Part shown: positions 1-9,942 of the stretch, piece by piece
Layout: the number at the start of each line of letters is the position of its first letter
Position numbering within the stretch: position 1 is the first letter of the stretch
Assembly (NCBI RefSeq): GCF_009695775.1
Contig: NZ_VUNG01000002.1
Coordinates: forward strand, 1-64,000
Direction of reading: 5' to 3'
From: Hallella mizrahii
GTDB lineage: Bacteria; Bacteroidota; Bacteroidia; Bacteroidales; Bacteroidaceae
DNA: 64,000 bases
Notes under the pieces: model-generated
Databases searched by the model: none
What the model saw: the letters and a program-made list of their open reading frames with translations, nothing else
What the model was told of the DNA's origin: nothing
Translations under genes and position numbers: made by a program

Positions 1-507
1 ACGTTCGTCGATCATCATAGTTGGGACGCATATAACGAAAGCTCCGACTTGGAACTCCACACTCGTATGTTTGAGCAGCGCTTCGGTTGCCTTCCGGCGA
101 CCATCCTCGCTGACATGATATATATGAGCAGGAATAACAGGGAATACTTGAAAGTCAATGAGATAAAGACTTACAGCAAGCCTCTCGGCAGGCCTCCTAA
201 AGAGCCAAGGCCATCCGAATATTACGACAATATGGCCAAGGCCATTGGGGACAGAAACGAAGTCGAATGCTCCTTCGGCACCGGCAAGAGAATCTACAGA
301 GCCGACAACATACGAGCCAAGCTTCCCAATACAGCAGAATGCTGGACGGGAATGTGCTATTTCGTCAAGAACGTGATGAAGTTCCTTAGGGAACTTTGTC
401 TTTGTCTCTTTGAGAAATTCGATTTCTGGCTTCATTTTCTTCTGTGTGGGTATAAGCGGGGCTTTGAATTTTTTAGACCCGTGTGGAGCGAAATATTAAT
501 TCAGTGA
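1..507 (+). CDS. IS transposase, C-terminal part (5' end outside window)
   Basis: The reading frame is open from base 1, so the gene begins upstream of the window. The visible part resembles the C-terminal half of a DDE transposase of the IS1182/IS5 type. It has a probable catalytic aspartate in LADMIYMSRNNREYL, then KPLGRPPKE, and the family-typical stretch RNEVECSFGTGKR with the probable catalytic glutamate. The tail (AECWTGMCYFVKNVMKFLRE) is also typical of these enzymes. The protein moves its own insertion sequence by cut-and-paste strand transfer. No terminal inverted repeat could be identified downstream because the left end is missing. Family assignment is from motif memory; the IS name is unknown. 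Confidence 0.8.
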   Translation, partial: TFVDHHSWDAYNESSDLELHTRMFEQRFGCLPATILADMIYMSRNNREYLKVNEIKTYSKPLGRPPKEPRPSEYYDNMAKAIGDRNEVECSFGTGKRIYRADNIRAKLPNTAECWTGMCYFVKNVMKFLRELCLCLFEKFDFWLHFLLCGYKRGFEFFRPVWSEILIQ

Positions 508-595
508 ACACTAATTATTATTCGCTCAAAGCAAAACATATCGTTGGGCAGGACGAAACTCCCAACTCCTAATTCCTAACTCCTAACTCCCACAT

Positions 596-832
596 ACGCA
601 ACAACGCAACACGCAACAACGCAACATAAGGTCGTTTCTGACCATCAACGGCAAATGTGGCCGAAAACGAGACTATAGAGTAAAAATATATTGTAATACT
701 ATATATTATATTATTATTTAATATATTAAATATTAGTATTTTATGTTATTTGTTTGTTTATCTTTTAATTTTACAAATTCTCTTATTCCGACATGCGATA
801 GCTATAAATGTTGCGTTGTTGCGTTGTTGCGT
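596..832. repeat. Palindromic intergenic module 1
   Basis: The outer arms are 596-625 (repeats of acgcaacaacgcaac) and 810-832 (gttgcgttgttgcgt and so on), which are reverse complements. Inside lie gagactatagagtaaaaata (from 669) followed by a very AT-rich tract, and ttccgacatgcgatagctat (from 786) just before the right arm. The same internal blocks recur in the module at 934-1180. The transcript or single strand could form a long stem. Function is unknown. Confidence 0.7.
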
Positions 833-933
833 TTGGGGGAGGAAAAGAAAAGGGCGGAGAGTTGGAGAGTTCAGAAAAGGTTGTATATTTGCAGGCTGAA
901 AGAATGAATGCTGATGAAACATTTTTGTGCCAC

Positions 934-1180
934 ACCGTAACACCGTAACACCGTAACACCGTAACAAAAGGCCGATTCCGACATGCGGCTTGGGAAATGG
1001 CTGAAAATGAGACTATAGAGTAAAAATATATTATATTATTACATATTATTATATTAATTATATTATTAATAATCAACATTTTATATAGTTCTTAACTTTT
1101 TCCGTTTCTTTTTACATTATCTTACTTTCCGACATCGGATAGCTATAAACGTTACGGTGTTACGGCGTTACGGTGTTACG
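934..1180. repeat. Palindromic intergenic module 2
   Basis: This is a second copy of the 596-832 module. Its left arm is about four tandem copies of accgtaac (934-965) and its right arm is gttacggtgttacggcgtta and onward (1151-1180). The internal blocks gagactatagagtaaaaata (from 1009) and ttccgacatcggatagctat (from 1128) match module 1. The arms differ from module 1 by a consistent GCAAC-to-GTAAC change that appears on both sides, so pairing is preserved. Confidence 0.7.
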
Positions 1181-1308
1181 TTGAGTGGCAGAAAGCCCCT
1201 ACCCTTCTTTTCCCACCCTAAAGAGAAGATACAGAGAGGAAGAAGAAGATATGTTGTGCACAAATACCTACGAAATGTGCAGGTTGCAGGCTGTTTTTAT
1301 GTATTTCG

Positions 1309-1340
1309 TTTGGTCAAGAAGTAAAAAATTAGTAATTTTG
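1309..1340 (+). promoter_or_regulatory. Bacteroidota promoter for etfB-etfA-ACAD
   Basis: TTTG at 1309-1312, a 20-base spacer and TAATTTTG at 1333-1340 match the Bacteroidota primary-sigma consensus. The ATG of etfB lies 40 bases downstream of the -7 box. Confidence 0.75.
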
Positions 1341-1380
1341 CCCCCGTTGTTTCGGAAACATTACAAATTTAGTTATAAAT

Positions 1381-2265
1381 ATGAAATTGAACATTGTAGT
1401 ACTTGCCAAGCAAGTGCCAGACACAAGAAACGTGGGCAAGGATGCCATGACCGCAGAAGGAACGGTCAACCGCGCCGCCCTGCCCGCCATCTTCAATCCT
1501 GAAGACTTGAACGCCCTGGAGCAGGCTCTCCGCATCAAGGATCTTGACCCGGAGAACGTCAAGGTGGGCATCGTCACTATGGGTCCTCCACGTGCCGGAG
1601 AGATCATCCGCCAGGGACTCTACCGCGGCGCCGACTGCGGGTGGCTGCTCACTGACCGCAAGAGTGCGGGTGCCGATACTCTCGCCACCTCTTATTTCCT
1701 GTCCAAGGCCATTGAGAAGATCGACAAGGAAGTCGGACACGTCGACATCGTGCTCGGCGGTCGGCAGGCCATCGACGGCGACACAGCCCAGGTGGGTCCC
1801 CAGGTGGCCCAGAAGCTCGGCCTCAACCAGGTGACCTACGCCGAGGAAGTGCTCAAGATCGAGGACGGCAAGGCTACAATCCGCCGCCATATCGACGGTG
1901 GCGTTGAGACTGTGGTGGCTCCGCTGCCCGTGGTGATCACCGTCAACGGCTCCGCCGCCCCCGCACGCCCCTGCAACGCCAAGCGCGTGATGAAATACAA
2001 ATACGCTACCTGCCCCATGGAGCGCAAGGGCGACGAGCCCTGGAGCGACCTCTACGAGACACGCCCCTACCTGACACTCGGACAGTGGAGCATCGCCGAC
2101 TGCGGTGCCGACTACGAGCAGTGCGGACTCGCCGGCTCACCCACCAAGGTAAGTGCCGTGAAGAGCATCGTTTTCCAGGCTAAGGAGAGCCAGACCCTCA
2201 CCAGCTCCGACGCAGACATCGAGGGACTCGTGAAAGAATTGTTGGACAAAAACATTATTGGCTAA
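1381..2265 (+). CDS. etfB: Electron transfer flavoprotein beta subunit
   Basis: This 294-residue protein is the beta (FixA-like) subunit of electron transfer flavoprotein. It binds AMP/FAD at the interface with the alpha subunit and accepts electrons from acyl-CoA dehydrogenase in the cytoplasm. The N terminus MKLNIVVLAKQVPDT and the block GGRQAIDGDTAQVGPQ are characteristic of the family, and the length is a little above the usual 250-260. It is the first gene of a tight three-gene operon (etfB-etfA-ACAD) behind a good promoter. The C-terminal end has the expected alpha-subunit-wrapping helix. The assignment is firm; the physiological electron donor and acceptor cannot be read from sequence. 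Confidence 0.93.
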   Translation: MKLNIVVLAKQVPDTRNVGKDAMTAEGTVNRAALPAIFNPEDLNALEQALRIKDLDPENVKVGIVTMGPPRAGEIIRQGLYRGADCGWLLTDRKSAGADTLATSYFLSKAIEKIDKEVGHVDIVLGGRQAIDGDTAQVGPQVAQKLGLNQVTYAEEVLKIEDGKATIRRHIDGGVETVVAPLPVVITVNGSAAPARPCNAKRVMKYKYATCPMERKGDEPWSDLYETRPYLTLGQWSIADCGADYEQCGLAGSPTKVSAVKSIVFQAKESQTLTSSDADIEGLVKELLDKNIIG

Positions 2266-2272
2266 TCAGAAT

Positions 2273-3295
2273 ATGAACAACGTATTTGTATATTGCGAAG
2301 TAGAGGGCACCACCGTACAGGAGGTCTCTCAGGAACTTCTTACCAAAGGTCGTAAATTGGCCAATCAGTTAGGTGTCGACCTTGAGGCCGTCGTGGCCGG
2401 CACCGGCATCAAGGGCAAGGTCGAAGACCAGCTGCTGCCTTATGGCGTGGACAAGCTCTATGTGTTCGATGGTGAGGGACTCTTCCCCTACACCTCGGCT
2501 CCCCATACCGACATCGTGGTGAAGCTCTTCCAGGAGCAGAAGCCACAGATCGCCCTCATGGGTGCTACCGTCATCGGCCGTGACCTCGGTCCCCGTGTGT
2601 CGGCAGCCCTGACCTCCGGACTGACTGCCGACTGCACCCAGCTGGAGATCGGTGACTACGACGACAAGAAGAGCGGCAAGCACTACACCGGTATGCTCCA
2701 CGCCATCCGCCCCGCTTTCGGCGGAAACATCGTGGCCACCATTGTCAACCCCGACCATCGTCCACAGATGGCTACCGTGCGCTCCGGCGTGATGCAGAAG
2801 GCGCTCTATGAGGGCAAAGCCAAGGGCGAGGTGGTCTATCCCGATCCCAAGGACTACGTCTCTCCCACCTCATACGCCGTGCAGGTCATCGACCGCCACG
2901 TAGAGGCTGCCAAGAATAATCTCAAGAGCGCTCCGATCGTCGTGGCCGGCGGCTACGGCATGGGCTCAAAGGAAGGCTTCGACATGCTCTTTGAACTCGC
3001 TAAGGAACTCCACGGAGAGGTAGGTGCCAGTCGCGCCGCCGTCGATGCCGGATGGGTAGACCACGACCGGCAGATCGGTCAGACCGGTGTCACCGTACAT
3101 CCAAAGGTTTACATCGCCTGCGGCATCTCCGGTCAGATCCAGCACATCGCCGGCATGCAGGACGCCGGCATCATCATCTCGGTCAACAGCGATCCCGATG
3201 CCCCCATCAACGCCATCGCTGACTATGTCATCACCGGCACGGTGGAAGAGGTGGTTCCCAAACTCATTAAGTATTACAAGCAGAACACCAAGTAA
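2273..3295 (+). CDS. etfA: Electron transfer flavoprotein alpha subunit
   Basis: This is the alpha (FixB-like) subunit, about 340 residues, which carries the catalytic FAD in its C-terminal half. The FAD-binding region is clear: GGYGMGSKEGF, SRAAVDAGWVDHDRQIGQTG and VYIACGISGQIQH near residues 225-295, then INSDPDAPI-like NSDPDAPINAIADY. I place the start at ATG 2273, seven bases after the etfB stop, rather than at an overlapping TTG at 2258. The next gene, an acyl-CoA dehydrogenase, follows two bases after the stop, which points to one transcript and a shared electron-transfer function. Confidence 0.93.
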   Translation: MNNVFVYCEVEGTTVQEVSQELLTKGRKLANQLGVDLEAVVAGTGIKGKVEDQLLPYGVDKLYVFDGEGLFPYTSAPHTDIVVKLFQEQKPQIALMGATVIGRDLGPRVSAALTSGLTADCTQLEIGDYDDKKSGKHYTGMLHAIRPAFGGNIVATIVNPDHRPQMATVRSGVMQKALYEGKAKGEVVYPDPKDYVSPTSYAVQVIDRHVEAAKNNLKSAPIVVAGGYGMGSKEGFDMLFELAKELHGEVGASRAAVDAGWVDHDRQIGQTGVTVHPKVYIACGISGQIQHIAGMQDAGIIISVNSDPDAPINAIADYVITGTVEEVVPKLIKYYKQNTK

Positions 3296-3297
3296 TC

Positions 3298-4992
3298 ATG
3301 GTAGACGTAAAGAAATTAGAATATTACCTCAACAATCCTCTCATGAAGAGAATCGTTGAGCTGAAAGAAAGAAACTTCGCCGACAAAGACCAGTTCGAGG
3401 ACGCTCCCGTCAACTACGACGACGCCATCGAGAACTATAAGCGCATCCTGGCCATCACCGACGACGTGGCAAAGACCATCATCGAGCCCAACTCGGAAAG
3501 CGTGGACCAGGAAGGACCACACCTCGAAAACAACCGCATGGTCTATGCCAGCAAGACTTACGAAAACCTTGACGCTACCCGCAAGGCTGGCCTGTGGGGC
3601 ATCTCCATGCCGCGCCGCTTCGGTGGTCTGAACCTGCCCATCACGGTCTTCTCCATGCTCTCTGAGATGGTGTCTGCCGCAGACTCCGGCTTCCAAAACG
3701 TGTGGAGCCTGCAGAGCTGCATCGACACGCTCTATGAGTTTGGTACTCCTGAGCAGCAGGCTAAGTACATCCCACGTATCTGCCAAGGCGAGACCATGTC
3801 CATGGACCTCACCGAGCCCGACGCCGGTTCTGACCTGCAGCGTGTCATGCTCAAGGCTACACAAGATGCCGACGGCACATGGCGCCTCAACGGTGTGAAG
3901 CGCTTCATCACTAACGGCGACTCCGACATCCACTTGGTGCTGGCCCGCTCCGAAGAAGGCACACGCGACGGACGCGGCCTGTCGATGTTTATCTACGACA
4001 AACGCGACGGCGGCGTGGACGTGCGCCACATCGAGAATAAGCTCGGCATCCACGGTTCTCCTACCTGCGAGCTCGTCTACAAGAATGCCAAGGCTGAGCT
4101 CTGCGGCGACCGCAAGCTGGGTCTGATCAAATATGTGATGAGCCTGATGAACGGTGCCCGACTGGGTATTGCCGCACAGAGCGTCGGACTCGAGCAGGAA
4201 GCCTACGACCAGGCACTGGCATACGCCAAGGAGCGCGCACAGTTCGGCAAGAAGATCATCACCTTCCCCGCCGTCTACGACATGCTCTCGCGCATGAAAG
4301 CCAAAATCGACGCTTCACGCGCCGTGCTCTATCAGACAGCACGCTACGTCGACATCTACAAGACCCTTGAGGATATCTCGCGCGAGCGTAAGCTCACTCC
4401 CGAAGAGCGCAAGGAGATGAAGAAATACAGCCGCCTGGCCGATGCCTTCACACCGCTGGGCAAGGGTATGACATCGGAATATGCCAACCAAAACGCCTAC
4501 GACTGCGTCAGCGTCCACGGTGGTTCCGGATTCATCATGGAGTACAAGGCTCAGCGCCTGCTGCGTGACGCCCGCATCTTCTCCATCTATGAGGGTACTA
4601 CTCAGCTGCAGGTGGTCGCCGCCGTGCGCTACATCACCAACGGCACCTATCTCGGCATCATGCGCGAGATGCTCGCCGAGGATGTCTGCAACTGCATGAA
4701 ACCGCTCCGTGACCGTGTGGCCAAGCTCGTGGACCTCTACGAAGAGGCTGTCGAGAAGGTCAAGGCCGACGAGAACCAGGATGAGCACGACTTCCTCGCA
4801 CGCCGCATGTACAACATGACCGGCGACATCATCCTCTCGCTGCTGCTCCTGCGCGACGCCACCAACGTGCCCGAGGAGTTTGCCAAGAGTGCCAACGTCT
4901 ACGTACGCATGGCCGAAGAGGAGTGCGTGGGCAGCCATGCCTACATCATGAACTTCAAAGCTGATGACCTGAGCAACTTCGTGGCTGAGTAA
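3298..4992 (+). CDS. Acyl-CoA dehydrogenase family protein
   Basis: A 564-residue flavoenzyme that oxidises an acyl-CoA to an enoyl-CoA and passes electrons to the EtfAB encoded just upstream. The middle domain has the FAD-binding signature MSMDLTEPDAGSDLQ and RFITNGDS. The C-terminal helical domain has ARLGIAAQSVG, RAQFGKKI and the catalytic-base region IYEGTTQLQ near residue 431. A C-terminal extension of roughly 100 residues makes it longer than the short-chain enzymes (about 380) and like the longer bacterial class. The substrate chain length is unknown. A strong terminator follows at 5094-5145. Confidence 0.9.
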   Translation: MVDVKKLEYYLNNPLMKRIVELKERNFADKDQFEDAPVNYDDAIENYKRILAITDDVAKTIIEPNSESVDQEGPHLENNRMVYASKTYENLDATRKAGLWGISMPRRFGGLNLPITVFSMLSEMVSAADSGFQNVWSLQSCIDTLYEFGTPEQQAKYIPRICQGETMSMDLTEPDAGSDLQRVMLKATQDADGTWRLNGVKRFITNGDSDIHLVLARSEEGTRDGRGLSMFIYDKRDGGVDVRHIENKLGIHGSPTCELVYKNAKAELCGDRKLGLIKYVMSLMNGARLGIAAQSVGLEQEAYDQALAYAKERAQFGKKIITFPAVYDMLSRMKAKIDASRAVLYQTARYVDIYKTLEDISRERKLTPEERKEMKKYSRLADAFTPLGKGMTSEYANQNAYDCVSVHGGSGFIMEYKAQRLLRDARIFSIYEGTTQLQVVAAVRYITNGTYLGIMREMLAEDVCNCMKPLRDRVAKLVDLYEEAVEKVKADENQDEHDFLARRMYNMTGDIILSLLLLRDATNVPEEFAKSANVYVRMAEEECVGSHAYIMNFKADDLSNFVAE

Positions 4993-5093
4993 TCAGCATG
5001 AACCAAGCAGTTTTGTGGTTGAGTCTTTTTCGTATGGCTTGAGCAACTATAAGGTTGAGCCATTGGCCCGACCACAAATCTATATAATCATGT

Positions 5094-5145
5094 CCGCCGC
5101 ATGGCCGCTGCATCCAGTGCACAGCCATGCGGCGGTTTTGTTTTT
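5094..5145 (+). terminator. Rho-independent terminator after ACAD
   Basis: A 12-base perfect stem, CCGCCGCATGGC (5094-5105) with GCCATGCGGCGG (5124-5135), is followed by a T-rich tract. It ends the etf-ACAD operon. Confidence 0.9.
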
Positions 5146-5242
5146 GTGGATTCACAGATAACTTTGCCCGCCTTTACCCAAACATGATACTACTTTTATC
5201 TGATAAAACATCGAAAAGTCGCTCTCTTTCAAATATTATGTG

Positions 5243-5250
5243 TAACTTTG
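5243..5250 (+). promoter_or_regulatory. -7 box for L-serine dehydratase
   Basis: TAACTTTG matches TAnnTTTG 18 bases before the chosen ATG at 5269. A convincing -33 element is not visible. The box overlaps an upstream in-frame TTG at 5248, which argues against that codon as start. Confidence 0.55.
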
Positions 5251-5268
5251 CGGCATATTTATGAGCTT

Positions 5269-6521
<1,253 letters not shown>

Positions 6522-6525
<4 letters not shown>

Positions 6526-6938
6526 GAAAGACCGTTTACTTGATCATCCCCCTCTTCGCACTGCCGCTGATGACCGTCTCCTGCCGCATGGCTCCCAAGG
6601 AAGAACTCGGCGACACCGTGGCTGCTAAGGTCTTCGAGCCCATCGACACCGCCGCGCTACACCGCAAACAAGCCGCAGAAATGAAAAACATAAAAGACAG
6701 TGCCGACATCTTCTATGTCGGACCTGCCACAGATCGGGGAAAACTGCAGCTCATCAGCTATCCCAGCCGACGAGACACCATCTCGATAGGACGCACACGA
6801 CACATCAAGAGATCCGGGACAACAGATCAGGGACACGTTGTACGTATCGCGCTGTGGACAAAGGGAAAAGATACGCTCGTGTCGAAAATTGAAGAATATT
6901 ACCCCACAGTGAAAAACAAAAATAGCAACAAAAAATAA
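6522..6938 (+). CDS. Small hypothetical lipoprotein
   Basis: A 138-residue protein I do not recognise. It starts with a signal peptide ending in MTVSCRM, which fits a lipobox with Cys at about residue 21, so it is probably a lipoprotein. The mature part is hydrophilic and Lys-rich at the C terminus, with no identifiable domain. Its ATG overlaps the stop of the serine dehydratase gene (ATGA), which suggests translational coupling. The function is unknown. Confidence 0.75.
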
Positions 6939-7036
6939 CAACAAAAAAAACTAAGCGGACCACGCCCTGACGACCACCGCAAATGCTCAGATTTCGAAAA
7001 ATCAGGCCTCAAAAACAAAAAAATTGACCTTTTTCT

Positions 7037-7066
7037 TTTGAGTCTCACAATTATTGCTTATATTTG
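7037..7066 (+). promoter_or_regulatory. Bacteroidota promoter
   Basis: TTTG at 7037-7040, an 18-base spacer and TATATTTG at 7059-7066 lie 20 bases before the ATG at 7087. Confidence 0.65.
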
Positions 7067-7086
7067 TAGACTAAAAAAGTAAATGG

Positions 7087-8829
7087 ATGACGTGGCTTGT
7101 ATTTTTCTTTGAGCTTCTGACCGTATGCCTGTTCTCAGCGGGAGGCCTCCTGCTCGTTCACTTCTTGGAACACAGAAGTGAAAGGGGCAGGCTGAAACCC
7201 GACCATGCGCAGGAGCAAAACAAGAAACGCCTCGACAAAGCACTCAAAGCACTCAACACACAAGCCGTGTGGGAGAAAGACCACGACGACATCGTTGCCC
7301 ACTTCGACTACCAGAGCGGACACTTCCGAGTGAGATTGGAAAAAAACTCGTTCTACACCCGCCTCTTCTACTTCTACTTCTTTGACGCGCCGATCAGCTA
7401 TCTCGAAACCGTGCGCAGCCTGTGCAATCAATGCAACCTCAACGCTGAAAGTTGCCGCATCGTCTATACCATCAACGAAAAAACGGGGAAAACAGACCTG
7501 CATATCGTCGATACGCTCACCCTACACGATGACGACGCCACCTACAACCTGCGCAAAGAACTTAGCAGCATGTTCTATTGGCAGGCACTATTTATACAGC
7601 ATTTCAGTGAACTCAAACCCTCCGCCAAACATACCAACAACCACGACGTGGAAAAGCAGGCCACAGAATGGCATCATGAGCTCTTTCTCATACGAGAGCA
7701 GGAGATGATGCACCAAAGCGAAGGACCTAACTGGCACGAGCATAAAAACGACCTCTTCAGCCTCAGACACCTGCTCTCCACACTGCTCGGACTCTACGAC
7801 CTGAAACCCCTCAGACTGGAAATCTGCCGCGGCGACAACGTAGAGCACCACGACAATGCCGACGAGATCCTCGACTACCCCATCCAGCAGACTATCATCA
7901 AAGAGGATAAAGTCGTATGCCACACCGCTATGATGCGCCTCAACTTCATCAACCCCACAGAACCCGACATACCCCAGCAGATGATCATCGACGTGGAGGA
8001 TGAAGGAATGTCGGCCGACACCATCTACTATCGCGCCACACTATGCCGCATCCCCAACGCATTGAGACCCGAGCTCACCATGAGCAGCAACGATCACACA
8101 AAAAACGTGACAAGCCTTCTCTTGGGCTATGATCTCCATGAGAAAAGCAATGTACAGGAAAAATTCAACTATATCTGGAAAGAGGCAATGGCCAAACAGC
8201 AGAAAGGCAGCACCGACAAACTCAGCAACGACGAGAAACTGCTCCTTTCCCTGCAAACCCCACAACTCCGACAGCTCTACTTCGAAAGCAAAGACCTCAT
8301 CAATGAGAAACGATACTACGAAGCCATCCGGAAAATACAGCCCGTCTACAATGCCATGGCAGAAGATTATGTAAATATGGCCAATGAGCAAATTGAAAAC
8401 TTCTACGAAGTCTGCTATACCCTCGGATGTTGCTATACGTGTCTGGGACGATACAAAGAGGCGATGTACTATCTGCAGCCACTGCTCAAAACACGCCGCA
8501 TCACCTACACCGAGATGTATGTCAACTGCTTGGTCAACGCTCATGACTACCGTGCTCTGGGCTATATCGACGAGCTGCTGCAGGCACTTGTCTCTCCTTT
8601 GAACTATCAGGACGAAGATGACGAGCAAGAGCAAGAGGAAAGTCAAGTGGAACTGCAACCCGAAAAAAGCTTCATCAACTTCCTCAATCGACGGAAAGCT
8701 TACATTCTTGTGGAGATGAAAGACTATGCCAACGCCGAAAGACTCCTCAAAAAGATGCTCGACGAACCCGACAGCAGCGACTTCGCTCTGCAAGAACTCG
8801 CATACATTCAGAAAAACAAAAGTAAATAA
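7087..8829 (+). CDS. Membrane-anchored protein with TPR-like C terminus, unknown function
   Basis: A 580-residue protein without a family I can name. Residues 5-25 form one hydrophobic segment (signal anchor), leaving the rest on one side of the membrane. The middle part (about 40-400) is a globular region that may be related to Bacteroidota-only conserved proteins. The C-terminal third has tetratricopeptide-like helices, for example YYEAIRKIQPVYNAM, CYTLGCCYTCLGRYKEAM and DYANAERLLKKML, interrupted by an acidic linker (about 510-525). It is followed by queD after 64 bases and may share a transcript with the queD-queE pair. TPR proteins usually scaffold protein interactions. Confidence 0.7.
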   Translation: MTWLVFFFELLTVCLFSAGGLLLVHFLEHRSERGRLKPDHAQEQNKKRLDKALKALNTQAVWEKDHDDIVAHFDYQSGHFRVRLEKNSFYTRLFYFYFFDAPISYLETVRSLCNQCNLNAESCRIVYTINEKTGKTDLHIVDTLTLHDDDATYNLRKELSSMFYWQALFIQHFSELKPSAKHTNNHDVEKQATEWHHELFLIREQEMMHQSEGPNWHEHKNDLFSLRHLLSTLLGLYDLKPLRLEICRGDNVEHHDNADEILDYPIQQTIIKEDKVVCHTAMMRLNFINPTEPDIPQQMIIDVEDEGMSADTIYYRATLCRIPNALRPELTMSSNDHTKNVTSLLLGYDLHEKSNVQEKFNYIWKEAMAKQQKGSTDKLSNDEKLLLSLQTPQLRQLYFESKDLINEKRYYEAIRKIQPVYNAMAEDYVNMANEQIENFYEVCYTLGCCYTCLGRYKEAMYYLQPLLKTRRITYTEMYVNCLVNAHDYRALGYIDELLQALVSPLNYQDEDDEQEQEESQVELQPEKSFINFLNRRKAYILVEMKDYANAERLLKKMLDEPDSSDFALQELAYIQKNKSK

Positions 8830-8893
8830 ACAAAACATACAACAACACACAGCAAGAACTGTCCTGCTGACTCACAACTTCATCAAGAGAAAA

Positions 8894-9241
8894 ATGTACT
8901 ACATACAGAAAAGCTTCGAAATTTCAGCCAGCCATCACCTCAAACTCAACTACAGCAGTAAATGCACACAGGTGCATGGTCACAACTGGCACGTCACCGT
9001 CTACTGCAAAGCAAGAAAACTCAACGAAAACGGCATGGTGGCTGACTTTGGACACATCAAACAACTCATCCACGGACGGCTCGACCACCAGGACATCAAC
9101 CAAGTGCTGCCCTTTAATCCCACAGCCGAGAACATCGCACGGTGGATCGTCGACGAAGTTCCCAACTGCTATAAAGCTGTCGTACAGGAAAGCGACAACA
9201 ACATCGCATGGTATGAAAAAGACGATGACGAAAGCAAATAA
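8894..9241 (+). CDS. queD: 6-carboxy-5,6,7,8-tetrahydropterin synthase
   Basis: A 115-residue QueD/PTPS-family enzyme that converts 7,8-dihydroneopterin triphosphate to 6-carboxytetrahydropterin, the second step of 7-deazaguanine (queuosine precursor) synthesis. The zinc-binding histidines are in ASHHLKL and VHGHNWHV, and the catalytic cysteine is in SSKCTQVHGH. The aspartate/glutamate relay is in DFGHIK and QESDNN. The start is ATG 8894. It is followed by queE, the next pathway step, after 35 bases. No queC or queF is visible nearby. Confidence 0.92.
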   Translation: MYYIQKSFEISASHHLKLNYSSKCTQVHGHNWHVTVYCKARKLNENGMVADFGHIKQLIHGRLDHQDINQVLPFNPTAENIARWIVDEVPNCYKAVVQESDNNIAWYEKDDDESK

Positions 9242-9276
9242 AATATAAGAAGAAAAAAAATAACGATTATCATCAC

Positions 9277-9864
9277 ATGAAGGAGTATCGAATCAACGAG
9301 ATCTTCTACAGCCTGCAAGGCGAAGGACGCAACACGGGACAGGCAGCTGTCTTCATCCGGTTCAGTGGATGCAATCTCCACTGCACGTTCTGCGACACCG
9401 ACTTCACCGAATATACCCTCATGACCCTCGACGACATCATGCGCCAATTAGAAGACTTCCCCACACCACAGTCCACGGGAGTGGCGATCTGGTGTATCCT
9501 CACAGGAGGAGAACCCTCACTGCAAGCCGACGACCAACTTGTCGAACTCCTCCACCAGCGAGGATATCGGGTAGCAATGGAGAGCAATGGTACACACCGC
9601 CCACCCAACGGACTGGATTGGCTCACGGTATCACCCAAAATTCAGCCCACGGTAAACCAATGCGATGAACTGAAGGTAATCTTCGACGGGAAACAGTTGC
9701 CCAACGACTTCGGCATCAAGGCACATTATTATTATCTGCAGCCCTGCGATACCGGCAACAGCAAACTCAACCAGCGTATCATGCATCAGTGCATTGAATA
9801 TATCAAGCAGCACCCTAAATGGCAGCTCTCTCTGCAAACACATAAAATGGTGGGAATCGCCTAA
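9277..9864 (+). CDS. queE: 7-carboxy-7-deazaguanine synthase (radical SAM)
   Basis: A 195-residue radical S-adenosylmethionine enzyme that rearranges 6-carboxytetrahydropterin to 7-carboxy-7-deazaguanine. The N-terminal substrate motif SLQGEGRNTGQAAVFIR precedes the cluster motif CNLHCTFC, and ILTGGEPSLQ is the conserved GGEP motif. Length is typical of the short QueE forms. It is directly downstream of queD, so the two steps are coupled genetically. Confidence 0.93.
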   Translation: MKEYRINEIFYSLQGEGRNTGQAAVFIRFSGCNLHCTFCDTDFTEYTLMTLDDIMRQLEDFPTPQSTGVAIWCILTGGEPSLQADDQLVELLHQRGYRVAMESNGTHRPPNGLDWLTVSPKIQPTVNQCDELKVIFDGKQLPNDFGIKAHYYYLQPCDTGNSKLNQRIMHQCIEYIKQHPKWQLSLQTHKMVGIA

Positions 9865-9942
9865 TTGCATCCCCAAACTGACTCTATTCAATATACTACA
9901 CTACCGCATTCGACATAATCATTCAACATTCAACATTCGGAT

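Larger units (their letters stand above)
508..1380. other. Gene-free AT-rich region with repeats
   Basis: I see no credible gene here. The stretch holds a pyrimidine-rich direct repeat of the type aactccta (about 557-590), two related palindromic modules (listed separately) and, at its right end, the promoter of the etf operon. Short frames inside it are made of the repeats and look non-coding. Confidence 0.7.

Noticed and set aside
2258..2272. TTG start for etfA overlapping etfB
   Set aside because: ATG 2273 directly after the etfB stop gives the normal EtfA N terminus; the upstream codons add only five unconserved residues.
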